Assembly: GCA_023382675.1 (NCBI GenBank)
Contig: JAHDWN010000038.1
Location: forward strand, 1 to 58,873
Direction: 5' to 3'
Source of the DNA: Anaerolineae bacterium
Lineage (GTDB): Bacteria > Chloroflexota > Anaerolineae > Aggregatilineales > Phototrophicaceae
Length of the DNA: 58,873 bases
Part shown: positions 45,052-53,672 of the stretch, piece after piece
Layout: every line of letters starts with the position of its first letter
How positions within the stretch are numbered: position 1 is the first letter of the stretch
Notes under the pieces: generated by a model
Told to the model about the DNA's origin: nothing
Database searches by the model: none
What the model saw: the letters and a program-made list of their open reading frames with translations, nothing else
Position numbers and translations under genes: made by a program

Positions 45052-47073
45052 ATGCAAGTAGATCGCCTCATCGGTCGTCAAATAGACGATTACGTTATCG
45101 AAGAACGCATCGGACGCGGCGGCATGGCAACAGTGTATCGTGCCTTCCAAAGATCGATGCGCCGCCACGTTGCCCTCAAGGTGATCACCCTCGAACCCAA
45201 CCGTGAGGAACGCGAGGAATTCAAGCGCCGCTTCGCTCGCGAAGTCGAGATGGCCGCCAAACTCGAACATTTACACATTCTGCCCGTCTATGGCTACGGA
45301 TTCGTCGAAGATGAACTGGCCTACCTATCTATGCGCCTGCTTCGGGGGGGCACGCTGGCGCAAAAGATGGCAGGTCAGCCGCTGCGGCCGCTGGAAGCTG
45401 CGCGCATCTTTATGCAAATCGCCAGCGGGCTGGAATATGCCCATCAGCAAGGCATCATCCACCGCGACCTGAAGCCGGGCAACATCCTCTTTGATGAACA
45501 GAACAATGCCTACCTCAGCGATTTCGGCCTGGCAAAGCTCGTCTCCGGTTCGGACGATTTAACGCAATCCGGCAGCGTTGTCGGCACGCCGTTATATATG
45601 TCGCCGGAACAGCTCCGCGGCGACCCGGTTGACCGGCGCTCGGATGTCTATGGCGCAGGGGTGCTGCTCTATCACATGTTGGCCGGACAACCGCCTTTCC
45701 AGGCTGCGGACGGCAATCTGGTTGCGATTATCTATCAGCACCTGGAAAAGACACCGCCGCCCATCTTAGAGCCTTCCCTCCCAGATGTCGTCAGCAGTGT
45801 GGTCATGACAGCTCTGGCAAAAAAGCCCGAAGATCGATTTCCGAGTGTCGCTGCGATGTCGTTGGCTTTGCAGAGCGCAGTCGAGCGCAGCGCCGATGCT
45901 CTGAAGGGCGTTATCACGACACCCGACATTTCGGTGTCTCCGCTGATGGAGACGGAAACACTGTCGCCCATGCCTGCGCGCATGATGACAGAGACGCCGA
46001 CCGCGCCCGTTCCCCGCCCCTTCTTCAAGCAGCCCGCCGCACTCGTGGGAATCGCAGTATTGATGGTGCTCGCCGTCGTTGCGGTGCTGCTGTTGAGTCC
46101 GATAAACCAAGATCCTTCGGCGCGCATCGCTACCATTCTGACGGGCGAAAGCACAACGGCTGACAATGTCGTGCCGAACCAGGAGGAAGTTTCGCTGGCA
46201 CAGGCGCGTTTAGGCGCGACCGGCTTCATTGCCTACATCACCTGTAACACAACCAGTGAATATCACGCCCGCCAGACGCGCGAGATGGGGGATATGGCCG
46301 CAGGCTTCGACCTTGCCTACCGCGCTTATGACAGCGATAGCAATAAAGCGCGACAAATCCCCCTGATTGAACGTGCGCGCGTTGAGGGCGCTTCAGCACT
46401 GATCGTTTGCCCGCTCGACCCGGTACTCCTCCAAGAGACGCTGCAAGACGTGGATGAGGCCGGCATCCCCTTGGTGCTGCTCAATAGCGATATGACGTCT
46501 TATGGCGGCGTCTTGATCGCCGGTGATGATTATCTGATGGGGTTGGAGGCAGGCCGTGCCGCCGGGCGTATCATCCGTGACGAGCGTGACGGCCAGGCGC
46601 GCGTCGTCATCCTCGATTATCCGGATCTGCCGCAGCTTGTCGAACGGGCCAATGGCCTGGAAGACGGCCTGCACGAATTTGCGCCCGACGCCGAAGTTAT
46701 CGGGCGCTACGTGGGTGGAACGTCGGATAATGGCAACCGCTCGATCACGCGGCTGCTGCAAGAGGGTACTACGTTCGACGCGATCTTGAGCATCAACGAC
46801 GCCGGGGCGTTCGGCGCAATCGACGCGATGACGCTGGCAGGCATTCGCTCCAGCGCAGTGATCATCACCAGTGTCGATGCCGAGGCGCTGGCGCGCTCCT
46901 ACATCCGCAACGGCTATTTCATGCGTGCATCGGTCGATGTGGGTCGTGAGCGTTTCTCGCGCGCGACCATTGACGTGATGGTCAAGCTGCTGGCGGGCGC
47001 AACGGTGGCAGAGCGCATCCTCGTCCCGCCCGGCGGCGTTGTCACACGGGAAGCGCTCGAACTCGGCTCGTAG
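45052..47073 (+). CDS. Receptor Ser/Thr kinase with extracellular RbsB-like sugar-binding domain
   Basis: 673 residues in one open frame. Residues 14-275 are an apparently active Hanks-type kinase: glycine loop ERIGRGGMATVYRA, Lys43 in VALKV, the helix-C Glu in FAREVEMAA, HRDLKPGN (Asp139), SDFGLAK and MSPEQLRG. A Pro/Thr-rich juxtamembrane stretch (~290-325) leads to one membrane helix (328-349). Residues ~388-665 form a complete type 1 periplasmic binding protein of the ribose/galactose class: GFIAYITCNTTSEYHARQ, ALIVCPLDPVLL, PLVLLNSDMTSYGGVLIAGDD and ILSINDAGAFGAIDAM. The domain should face outside and switch the kinase on ligand binding. It ends directly against the DUF1385 stop. Confidence 0.9.
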   Translation: MQVDRLIGRQIDDYVIEERIGRGGMATVYRAFQRSMRRHVALKVITLEPNREEREEFKRRFAREVEMAAKLEHLHILPVYGYGFVEDELAYLSMRLLRGGTLAQKMAGQPLRPLEAARIFMQIASGLEYAHQQGIIHRDLKPGNILFDEQNNAYLSDFGLAKLVSGSDDLTQSGSVVGTPLYMSPEQLRGDPVDRRSDVYGAGVLLYHMLAGQPPFQAADGNLVAIIYQHLEKTPPPILEPSLPDVVSSVVMTALAKKPEDRFPSVAAMSLALQSAVERSADALKGVITTPDISVSPLMETETLSPMPARMMTETPTAPVPRPFFKQPAALVGIAVLMVLAVVAVLLLSPINQDPSARIATILTGESTTADNVVPNQEEVSLAQARLGATGFIAYITCNTTSEYHARQTREMGDMAAGFDLAYRAYDSDSNKARQIPLIERARVEGASALIVCPLDPVLLQETLQDVDEAGIPLVLLNSDMTSYGGVLIAGDDYLMGLEAGRAAGRIIRDERDGQARVVILDYPDLPQLVERANGLEDGLHEFAPDAEVIGRYVGGTSDNGNRSITRLLQEGTTFDAILSINDAGAFGAIDAMTLAGIRSSAVIITSVDAEALARSYIRNGYFMRASVDVGRERFSRATIDVMVKLLAGATVAERILVPPGGVVTREALELGS

Positions 47074-48075
47074 TCAATCACCGGCGACGGGCTGACCTGC
47101 CGGTTGCGCAGCCGTTTCGCTCGCTGCTGGCAGCGGCGCATCTTCCTCGCGCAGAATTTGCTCGGAAACCAGCACGCGCTTGAAGGCCGTGATCGCGACT
47201 TCGATCATCGTCAGGTCGGGGTCGCGTGTCGTCAGGTGCTGGAGGGCCAGATTCGGAACAACGATCATGCGCACGAGCGGGTTGTGCATGTTGCGCGCCG
47301 TGAAGCGGATGATTTCATAGGCGATGCCCGCAATCACCGGGATAAGCAGCACACGCGAGAGGATCAGCAGCAGCACGGGCGGGCGACCAAGCAGCGAGAA
47401 GACGAGCACGCTGACGACCGCGACGGTCAGCAAGAAAGCTGTGCCACAGCGCGGGTGCTCGATGGGATACTGGGCGACGATCTCTGGCGTCAGTTCTGCT
47501 CCCGCTTCATAAGCGTTGATCGTCTTATGTTCCGCGCCATGATAGCCGAACAGCCGCTTGACATCCGGGATGCGCCCGATCAGCCAGATGTAGCCGACCA
47601 GCAGCGCGAGCCGGATCACGCCTTCGATCACGTTGATGAGGAAATGCCCCCACTGGGTCGCTGCTGCACCCGTCGCGGCATCCGCGGGGGTCAGGTTCAG
47701 CCAGTTGCCGACGGCGCTCGCACCCAACGTTGGCGCGACGAAGAAGAGGCCAATGCCGAAGATGAGCGAAACCGCCAGCGTGGCGAAGCCAATCGGGCCG
47801 TTGAAGCTGATCTCTTCTTCTTCCTCGCTTACGGCGACATCCGCCGACCACATCAGCGCGCGCGTGCCCAGGCCGAGCGCGTCCCATAGACCCACCAACC
47901 CACGCACAAACGGCGTCTTGGGGATGCGACCACGATAAAGACGCGCATTTAAGGGCTGTTCATGGACGACGATCTCGCCCTTGGGGTTGCGTACGGCAAT
48001 CGCCGCCTTGTGCGCCCCGCGCATCATCACACCTTCGATGACTGCCTGCCCGCCGTAGAAGAATTCCTTCGCCAT
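47074..48075 (-). CDS. DUF1385 membrane protein
   Basis: A 333-residue polytopic protein. The family N-terminus FFYGGQAVIEGVMMRG and the central LFGYHGAEHKTINAYEAG and IEHPRCGTAFLL are unmistakable. About five hydrophobic helices follow, ending in a charged, Ala/Pro-rich tail. The family is common in Firmicutes and Chloroflexota; its biochemical role is not known to me. ATG 48075 is preferred over one at 48090. Its stop codon abuts that of the convergent receptor-kinase gene with no base between, so transcripts must overlap or stop inside coding sequence. Confidence 0.92.
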   Translation of the reverse strand: MAKEFFYGGQAVIEGVMMRGAHKAAIAVRNPKGEIVVHEQPLNARLYRGRIPKTPFVRGLVGLWDALGLGTRALMWSADVAVSEEEEEISFNGPIGFATLAVSLIFGIGLFFVAPTLGASAVGNWLNLTPADAATGAAATQWGHFLINVIEGVIRLALLVGYIWLIGRIPDVKRLFGYHGAEHKTINAYEAGAELTPEIVAQYPIEHPRCGTAFLLTVAVVSVLVFSLLGRPPVLLLILSRVLLIPVIAGIAYEIIRFTARNMHNPLVRMIVVPNLALQHLTTRDPDLTMIEVAITAFKRVLVSEQILREEDAPLPAASETAAQPAGQPVAGD

Positions 48076-48123
48076 AATCCTCGTCCTCATGCGTTACGCC
48101 ACGATTTCAGCATTCGCCTTCAC

Positions 48124-49617
48124 TTAATCAAACTGTAAATCGACGACGCCACTCGGCGTCAATTCCTGCACATTCACTTCGCCCGCAGACTGCACCAGAA
48201 TGACCGGCGCACCGCCGACCGGGCAGCCGTCGGTTTCATTGCAGAGCGCGCCCGGCAGCGCGACCGAATAACTGCCGTCGAGCGGGCGGACGCGCATCAT
48301 CATACCATACTGATCGCCAATCTGCCCTTCCGCGTCCGTCGCGCCAATACGAATCTGCACGGGCAGCCCGCTGCGCGCCCAGGCGACGACGATTTGCTGT
48401 GCGCCGGCATCCAGGCGAACAACATCAACCGTCTCCGTTTGGACAACCTTGCCGCCGGTCACGCCAGAAAACTGCTCGGCGATCATCTGCCAGGCCGTGA
48501 AGGCTGGGCGGCGCGTTTCATCCACGCGGATCAGACCGAATGACTCCGCGCCGGGCGTTAGATTCCAGTCGTAGAACTTGTAGACGCCGATGTGATCCGC
48601 GCCCGCCGCCAGGCCAAGCGCTGTCGCCTGCACCAGAAAGGCTGACTGCTGATCGAGCGTGATCTGCCAGTTGGGGCGCTCAACCGGCCACAGCGGATCA
48701 AGATTAGGCGAAGCGTTGGTCTCGCCGATCCAGATGTGCTTATCGTGCAAGCCGTACGAGTCGAGCACAGCCTGCATCTCGCGCACGATCTGCCAGACCG
48801 TATCGGTGCGATAGTAGATGTGGAGAGTGATGGCGTCGAAGTAGGTGTCGTTAGCCGCTGCGTCCGGATCTGCCGTCAGGACTTCGAGCAGGCGGTCGAG
48901 ATAGAGCCGTCGCCCGGCGTTGACATCGTGCCAGTAGGTCGTGCCCGCAAGATGAACAATCGCGTCCGGGTTGCCTTCTTTGGTGGCGAGATACGCGACT
49001 TTGACCAACTGCGCGTAATCTTCGACCGTGCCCTCGAACTCGAAGCCGTAGGTATCGCGCGTGATGTCCGGCTCGTTCCAGATGATCCAGCGGCGCACGC
49101 CGAGCGGCGCATAGTAAGCGGCAGCGCGGCGCATGAAGTTCGCCCACAGATTGCCGGGATCATCGATCGGCAGGTACAGCCCGCGCGACACACCGGCGTT
49201 GACCAGGCCGTCGGTCGCCCACTGCGGCGTATGCTTGACGATGCCGACGACTTCGCGGTTGCACTCACGGGCGGCTTCCAGCGAGCGCGCATCGACGTTG
49301 AGCGTATTCCAGTCCTCCGGGCCGTCCGGCTGGTGCTCTGCCCAATCGAAGATGATGCGTTCCCAGCCCGCTCCGATCTCACAAGCGGCATCCGGCAGCC
49401 AGAAGCCCTCGACGATGCCGAACGGGTTTGTAGTGTCGGCGTCCGGCTGGGCGTGAACGGGAATAGCGAAACAGAGGCAAATGATCGCCAGTAAGAAAAT
49501 GATGTGTGATGCGTGATAAGGGAAATGGTGCTCAGTGCTCAGTACTCGGTGCTCAGAATGCGGGACTGATTCCGCTTGCGCAGCCCGGTTCACTGGGTGC
49601 AATCTTAGCCAGGGCAT
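48124..49617 (-). CDS. Secreted clan-A glycoside hydrolase-like protein
   Basis: Up to 497 residues. The (beta/alpha)8 barrel shows GIVEGFWLPDAACEIGAGWERIIFDW, an acid/base Glu in RRWIIWNEPDIT and a nucleophile Glu in HIWIGETNASPN, the GH-A clan pattern (GH39/GH5-like). A beta-rich C-terminal part follows (after ~390). A secretion signal (HIIFLLAIICLCFAIPVHAQ) starts about residue 38, too far in. The preceding codons are read from short heptamer repeats, and there is no ATG, GTG or TTG nearer than GTG 49593 and ATG 49617. The natural start was therefore probably displaced by repeat insertion, or it uses a rare codon. Confidence 0.72.
   Translation of the reverse strand: MPWLRLHPVNRAAQAESVPHSEHRVLSTEHHFPYHASHIIFLLAIICLCFAIPVHAQPDADTTNPFGIVEGFWLPDAACEIGAGWERIIFDWAEHQPDGPEDWNTLNVDARSLEAARECNREVVGIVKHTPQWATDGLVNAGVSRGLYLPIDDPGNLWANFMRRAAAYYAPLGVRRWIIWNEPDITRDTYGFEFEGTVEDYAQLVKVAYLATKEGNPDAIVHLAGTTYWHDVNAGRRLYLDRLLEVLTADPDAAANDTYFDAITLHIYYRTDTVWQIVREMQAVLDSYGLHDKHIWIGETNASPNLDPLWPVERPNWQITLDQQSAFLVQATALGLAAGADHIGVYKFYDWNLTPGAESFGLIRVDETRRPAFTAWQMIAEQFSGVTGGKVVQTETVDVVRLDAGAQQIVVAWARSGLPVQIRIGATDAEGQIGDQYGMMMRVRPLDGSYSVALPGALCNETDGCPVGGAPVILVQSAGEVNVQELTPSGVVDLQFD
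49501..49555. repeat. Heptamer repeats inside the 5' end of the glycosidase gene
   Basis: Two kinds of 7-base tandem units sit side by side. GATGTGT-GATGCGT-GAT lies at 49501-49517. Four units of GTRCTCR (GTGCTCA, GTGCTCA, GTACTCG, GTGCTCA) lie at 49528-49555. Because the unit is not a multiple of three, the translated peptide (SEHRVLSTEHH) has no repeat at protein level. This looks like a mobile or slippage-derived DNA repeat, not protein structure. Confidence 0.6.
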
Positions 49618-49678
49618 TGATGTCTCGTCACCATCGGAATTCGTTCTGTCATTGCATCATAGAGACAATGATGCCTCA

Positions 49679-51409
49679 TCACTCGGCTCCGCGTACATCC
49701 TGCAAACTGAGTTGGGCTGTGCGCGAGCCATTCCACTCGTTGACGGTCAGCTCGTAGGCCACGTCGACCATCGCCATCTCCGGCAGATCGGGCAGCCGAT
49801 CACCCAGGCCAAAGCCGATAGCGTCGATTGAGGGCTGCCCCGGCTGCGATAGGCGCAGGCGCAGATGCTGATTCTCTTTGCCAACGGCGCGCCGGTCGAT
49901 CACACGCAGGCCACGGGTCATGAAGATCGGCGGGCGGTTGTGATGCCCGGTCGGCTCCAGACGGGTGAGTTCCTCAGCCAATGGCAGATCGAGTAGTGCA
50001 TATGGCAGTTCCATATCGACCTCGAGCGCGGGGCTCAGTTCTTGCCCGCTCAACTGCGCGATGGCAATCTCGGTCAGGCGGGTGCGCAGCGCTGTGATAT
50101 TTTCGTTGCGCACGGTCAGGCCTGCCGCCTGTGCATGACCGCCGTGGCGCACAAGCAGATCGGCGCACTGGTCAAGCGCCTGCGTGATGTCGAACTGAGG
50201 GATGCTCCGGCACGAAGCCCGGCTCTCCTCCTCGCCCAATTCCATCACCACCGCCGGGCGATAATATTCCTCGGCCAGTCGCCCGGCGACCAAACCGACG
50301 ATACCCGGCTGGAAACTGGCGTCCTGGGCAAAGATCAACGGCGCTTCGGTGACATCACTGCCATCCAGCCGCTCGCGGATCATGTCCTGCGCCTGGCGCG
50401 TGAGTTCCTGCCGCCGCATATTCAGCGTCTGGAGTTCAGTCGCCAACCGCGCCGCCTGAGTCATCTCCTTCGCCATCAACAGGTGATAGGCCGTCATTGC
50501 GCTGTCGAGCCGCCCCGCCGCATTGATGCGCGGGCCGAGCGCGTAACCAATGCGACCGGCGTCGATCTGGCCCTGCCGGCCCGCTGCCACGTCGATCAGC
50601 GCGCGGATGCCAGGTCGTGTGCCGTTGTTGATCACATCCAGCCCGCGCTGGACGAGCACGCGGTTCTCCAACCGATCAAGCGGCGCGAGGTCAGCCACCG
50701 TGCCAATCGCGACCAGATCGAGCAGAGATTCCAGCGATACATCCGGCTGCCGGCTGCGGCGATCCTGCGCGGTCGCCCGGAACAACGCATCCGCCAGCTT
50801 GTAGGCAATGCCGACACCCGCCAGCATATCTTCCGGGTATTTGCAATCCGGCTGTTTGGGATTGATAACAGCATCCGCCGGGGGGATGTCGACGCCGACG
50901 CTATGGTGATCGGTCACGATCATGTCCAGGCCATAGCGCTTGCCATCGGCCACTTCCTGCACGGAACGGATGCCGCAGTCAACCGTGATTACCAGCTTGA
51001 CCTTCGCGTGCGCCAGCTTGTAGAGCGCCTCGCTATTCAGCCCATAGCCTTCATCGATGCGGTGCGGGATGTACGGCTTGACGCTCGCGCCCAGCGCTTG
51101 CAGCGCCGTCACCAACAGCGCAGTTGCTGTCACGCCGTCAGCATCGAAATCGCCGTAGACGATGATGGGTTCGTTCTTGCGGATGGCATTGCGGATGCGG
51201 GCAACGGCAGTGTTCATCCCCTTCATCTCGAACGGGTTGAACGGCGCTTGATTGGCCAGTAAAAATTGAAACGCGTCGTTGGCACTCTCAAACCCGCGGT
51301 TGTAGAGCACCTGCGCCAAAACCGCACTCATGTCGGGGTAACGTTTGAGATGTTCGGGTGGCGCGGGCGGGGCAATCAACCAGCGTTTGCTTGAGGTGAG
51401 GGTTTTCAC
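49679..51409 (-). CDS. recJ: Single-stranded-DNA-specific exonuclease RecJ
   Basis: A 576-residue 5'-3' exonuclease of recombination and mismatch repair. The DHH domain has IIVYGDFDADGVTATAL (motif I), VITVDCGIRS (motif II) and MIVTDHHSVGV (motif III), then VAIGTVADLAPL. The DHHA1 domain contains RHGGHAQAAGLTV, and a C-terminal OB-like domain follows. The start is GTG 51409, within ACTTGTGAAAACC. A possible TAAAAT -10 lies near 51455 on the minus strand. Length is normal. Confidence 0.95.
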   Translation of the reverse strand: MKTLTSSKRWLIAPPAPPEHLKRYPDMSAVLAQVLYNRGFESANDAFQFLLANQAPFNPFEMKGMNTAVARIRNAIRKNEPIIVYGDFDADGVTATALLVTALQALGASVKPYIPHRIDEGYGLNSEALYKLAHAKVKLVITVDCGIRSVQEVADGKRYGLDMIVTDHHSVGVDIPPADAVINPKQPDCKYPEDMLAGVGIAYKLADALFRATAQDRRSRQPDVSLESLLDLVAIGTVADLAPLDRLENRVLVQRGLDVINNGTRPGIRALIDVAAGRQGQIDAGRIGYALGPRINAAGRLDSAMTAYHLLMAKEMTQAARLATELQTLNMRRQELTRQAQDMIRERLDGSDVTEAPLIFAQDASFQPGIVGLVAGRLAEEYYRPAVVMELGEEESRASCRSIPQFDITQALDQCADLLVRHGGHAQAAGLTVRNENITALRTRLTEIAIAQLSGQELSPALEVDMELPYALLDLPLAEELTRLEPTGHHNRPPIFMTRGLRVIDRRAVGKENQHLRLRLSQPGQPSIDAIGFGLGDRLPDLPEMAMVDVAYELTVNEWNGSRTAQLSLQDVRGAE

Positions 51410-51501
51410 AAGTGGATAGTAACGTCATTTTCTGGCACAGAGTGCTTATTTTAACAGATTTCCTAACATTTGCAGCGGCCCGCATTCTTTATGTCAATTG
51501 A

Positions 51502-52749
51502 TTAACCACCTTCTGAGGGCTTGAGATTACGGAAACTGCGGTATAGCGCAAGATCGTAGATGATCTTGAGGCTGCCGGCGGTGAGGAACGGAAGATACAA
51601 CAGCCCGGTTCCCAGCATCATCCCGCTAAACACAGGCGCAAATGCAGCGCCAATCGTGCGAGAAATCCCTGTTACGCCCGCTGCTGCGGAGCGCTCTGCT
51701 GGGTCAACCACTGCCATCACGTAGGACTGACGGGTAGGCACATCCATTTGCGAGATGCTAAAGCGCGCCAGCAGAACAAAAATGGCGAGCGGCAGGGATG
51801 GCATCACAGGAACCAGCATCAGCAGGATGTTGGATGGGATATGTGTGAAGACCATTGTATTGATCAACCCGATCCGCGCCGCAATCCGCGCTGCTGCCAG
51901 TGACGATATGCCGGAAAGAATGTTCGCGCCAAAGAAGATTGCGCCAATAACGGCAGTATCAACACCGAAGCGGACGAAAAACCAGTAAGCGACGAGACTT
52001 TGGACGACCAATGCACCACCAAAGGAGTCCAGGGCGAATAGAGCAGACAACCTGAGTACAATGCCGCGCGACCGGCTCAAGCCTAGACGATGGACGGCTG
52101 GCGGAGATTCGGCCACCTCGGCAGCAGACGAGATGCGACTGAATAGTACGATCAAGACAACGCCGAGGAGAGCATATCCGAATAGGATGGCGCGGTAACT
52201 TGCCAGCGGTGTAACACCCATGCGCTGCAACAACTGGACTGCTCCACCTCCGATCAGTGCCCCCGTCGCCGTTGCCAACGATCCGGCCAGATTGTACCAG
52301 GCGAAAACCTGCGTGCGCTGATTGGCGGGCGTCATCTGGGAAAGGCCCGCCTGTTCGATGGCGAGGAATGGCCCAACTTCGTTGCCGCTGGGGCTTATCG
52401 TGCCTATGATGGCTGCCAGAGTCAGAAGGATAAAGTTCTCCGTTGCGCCAAATATGAGTCCCGCCAGGATCATCAATCCTGCACCAACCAGCAGCATCCG
52501 CCGCCGTCCTATGCGGTCAGCGTGCGTGGTAATCCATAACGAAACAGCGGCATCACCCGCCAGTGTCAACGACAGAAGCAGTCCGATTTGCCGCTCATCG
52601 AATCCGATTTGTGCCAGATACAACGTCAGCACTACCGCTATCAAACCATAAGCGAACAAGCGGACGATGCGCGTTGCAAAGAGAAGTTTTCCGTCTTGCG
52701 TCAAAACGCCGAGCGACCGAATTTCGGGTAGATCCAACACGGGAATCAT
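51502..52749 (-). CDS. Major facilitator superfamily transporter
   Basis: A 415-residue permease with about 12 hydrophobic helices. The MFS loop between helices 2 and 3 is HADRIGRRRMLLVGAG. Others include LLARFSISQMDVPTRQSYVMAV in the second half. It lies 43 bases after the second ChrB-C gene, and the four genes 54106-51502 look like one operon. In other bacteria ChrB sits with ChrA, a CHR-family chromate exporter. This protein is MFS, not CHR, so it may export the toxic anion or metal in place of ChrA. Substrate inferred from context only. GAGGAG precedes the start. Confidence 0.85.
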   Translation of the reverse strand: MIPVLDLPEIRSLGVLTQDGKLLFATRIVRLFAYGLIAVVLTLYLAQIGFDERQIGLLLSLTLAGDAAVSLWITTHADRIGRRRMLLVGAGLMILAGLIFGATENFILLTLAAIIGTISPSGNEVGPFLAIEQAGLSQMTPANQRTQVFAWYNLAGSLATATGALIGGGAVQLLQRMGVTPLASYRAILFGYALLGVVLIVLFSRISSAAEVAESPPAVHRLGLSRSRGIVLRLSALFALDSFGGALVVQSLVAYWFFVRFGVDTAVIGAIFFGANILSGISSLAAARIAARIGLINTMVFTHIPSNILLMLVPVMPSLPLAIFVLLARFSISQMDVPTRQSYVMAVVDPAERSAAAGVTGISRTIGAAFAPVFSGMMLGTGLLYLPFLTAGSLKIIYDLALYRSFRNLKPSEGG

Positions 52750-52792
52750 CAACTCCTCGCCTAATGGCAGTCGAATGCATCAGCCCGTAGGA

Positions 52793-53233
52793 CTATCCCT
52801 GTTTATTCACTCGATCCTGGCACACGGCATAAAGGCAGTTGTAGACCTCGAAGCCGATTTCCAGCCGTTTCTCCAATGACCAGTCCAGCAAATGCCAACC
52901 GTTGGCAATTTGCCTCACCCCCTCGCCCTCGGGCGCAACATCACGATCCTGCGTGTCGGCGGCGCGAACGATCTTTGCCATTTCCAGCAGTGCCGGGTCA
53001 GTCAGGTCGTACTTGTGAATGAATGCCTCGAACGATGAACCGCCGTCGTGGTGTCCAAGTTCAACGTCCGGCACGTCATATGGAATTGCGCCTTCGCGCT
53101 CAGCCGTTGCTATGACTTCAGTTGCCGGTACAAAGAACAGCTCCGCATCCGAGTCAATGAACTTCTTGATGAGCCAGGGACAGGCAACCCGATCCACTTT
53201 TGGTTTTTCACGGGTTACAAATTTCGCAGCCAT
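52793..53233 (-). CDS. ChrB C-terminal-domain protein (chromate-resistance family), copy 2
   Basis: 146 residues matching the C-terminal chromate-resistance domain of ChrB (PF09828). It has VDRVACPWLIKKFIDSDAELFFVPA, VELGHHDGGSSFEAFIHKYDL and IVRAADTQD. The D-R-x-x-C-x-W-L and H-H-D segments are the likely metal or anion-binding residues of the family. ATG 53233 follows GAAGGAGC. It lies 16 bases after its paralogue and shows the same order of motifs, so the two arose by duplication or by separate recruitment. Confidence 0.85.
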   Translation of the reverse strand: MAAKFVTREKPKVDRVACPWLIKKFIDSDAELFFVPATEVIATAEREGAIPYDVPDVELGHHDGGSSFEAFIHKYDLTDPALLEMAKIVRAADTQDRDVAPEGEGVRQIANGWHLLDWSLEKRLEIGFEVYNCLYAVCQDRVNKQG

Positions 53234-53249
53234 GATACATGCTCCTTCT

Positions 53250-53672
53250 TCAGGCTTGGTTTTCAGCGGCGAGTTGGGCATAAAGCGCGTCGAATAGCAT
53301 TCGCCCGCGCTCCAAAGCCATATCGTCATCCGTGCTAATGCGGCGGACGCCCTGACACAGGCAATCCAACCCTGCTGCGACCGGCTCGACCATCACATCC
53401 TGAACGACATCTGCCTCATCAATGATGCTGGCGATACGGTGCAATATGGGATCGTCCAACCTGTATTCGCGCACCATCGTGTGGAAAGTGCAATGCCCAC
53501 GCTGGTGTGTCAGTCGCGCGCCGGGAATATCGAACAGTTCATATTCTTCTGGCAAAGGGGTACCCCCAACGGGAACAAACATGAACTCAGCATTCGGGTC
53601 AATGAAGCGCAAAATCAGCCAGGCACAGCCCATGCGATCTACCCCAATGTTTTCCCAGGTTGCCCATTTCAT
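53250..53672 (-). CDS. ChrB C-terminal-domain protein, copy 1
   Basis: 140 residues, a paralogue of the next gene: VDRMGCAWLILRFIDPNAEFMFVPV, then ARLTHQRGHCTFHTMVREYRL, where copy 2 has H-H-D-G-G-S-S-F. The cysteine of the D-R-x-x-C motif is kept, but the second metal-type motif differs (H-Q-R-G-H-C). This suggests a different ligand set or function. Its start overlaps the stop of the ChrB N-terminal protein by ATGA, so the two may form a ChrB-like complex from separate chains. Confidence 0.85.
   Translation of the reverse strand: MKWATWENIGVDRMGCAWLILRFIDPNAEFMFVPVGGTPLPEEYELFDIPGARLTHQRGHCTFHTMVREYRLDDPILHRIASIIDEADVVQDVMVEPVAAGLDCLCQGVRRISTDDDMALERGRMLFDALYAQLAAENQA

Noticed and set aside
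50042-51262. A 406-codon plus-strand frame opposite recJ
   Set aside because: It is the antisense shadow of RecJ motifs I to III and has no recognisable domain.
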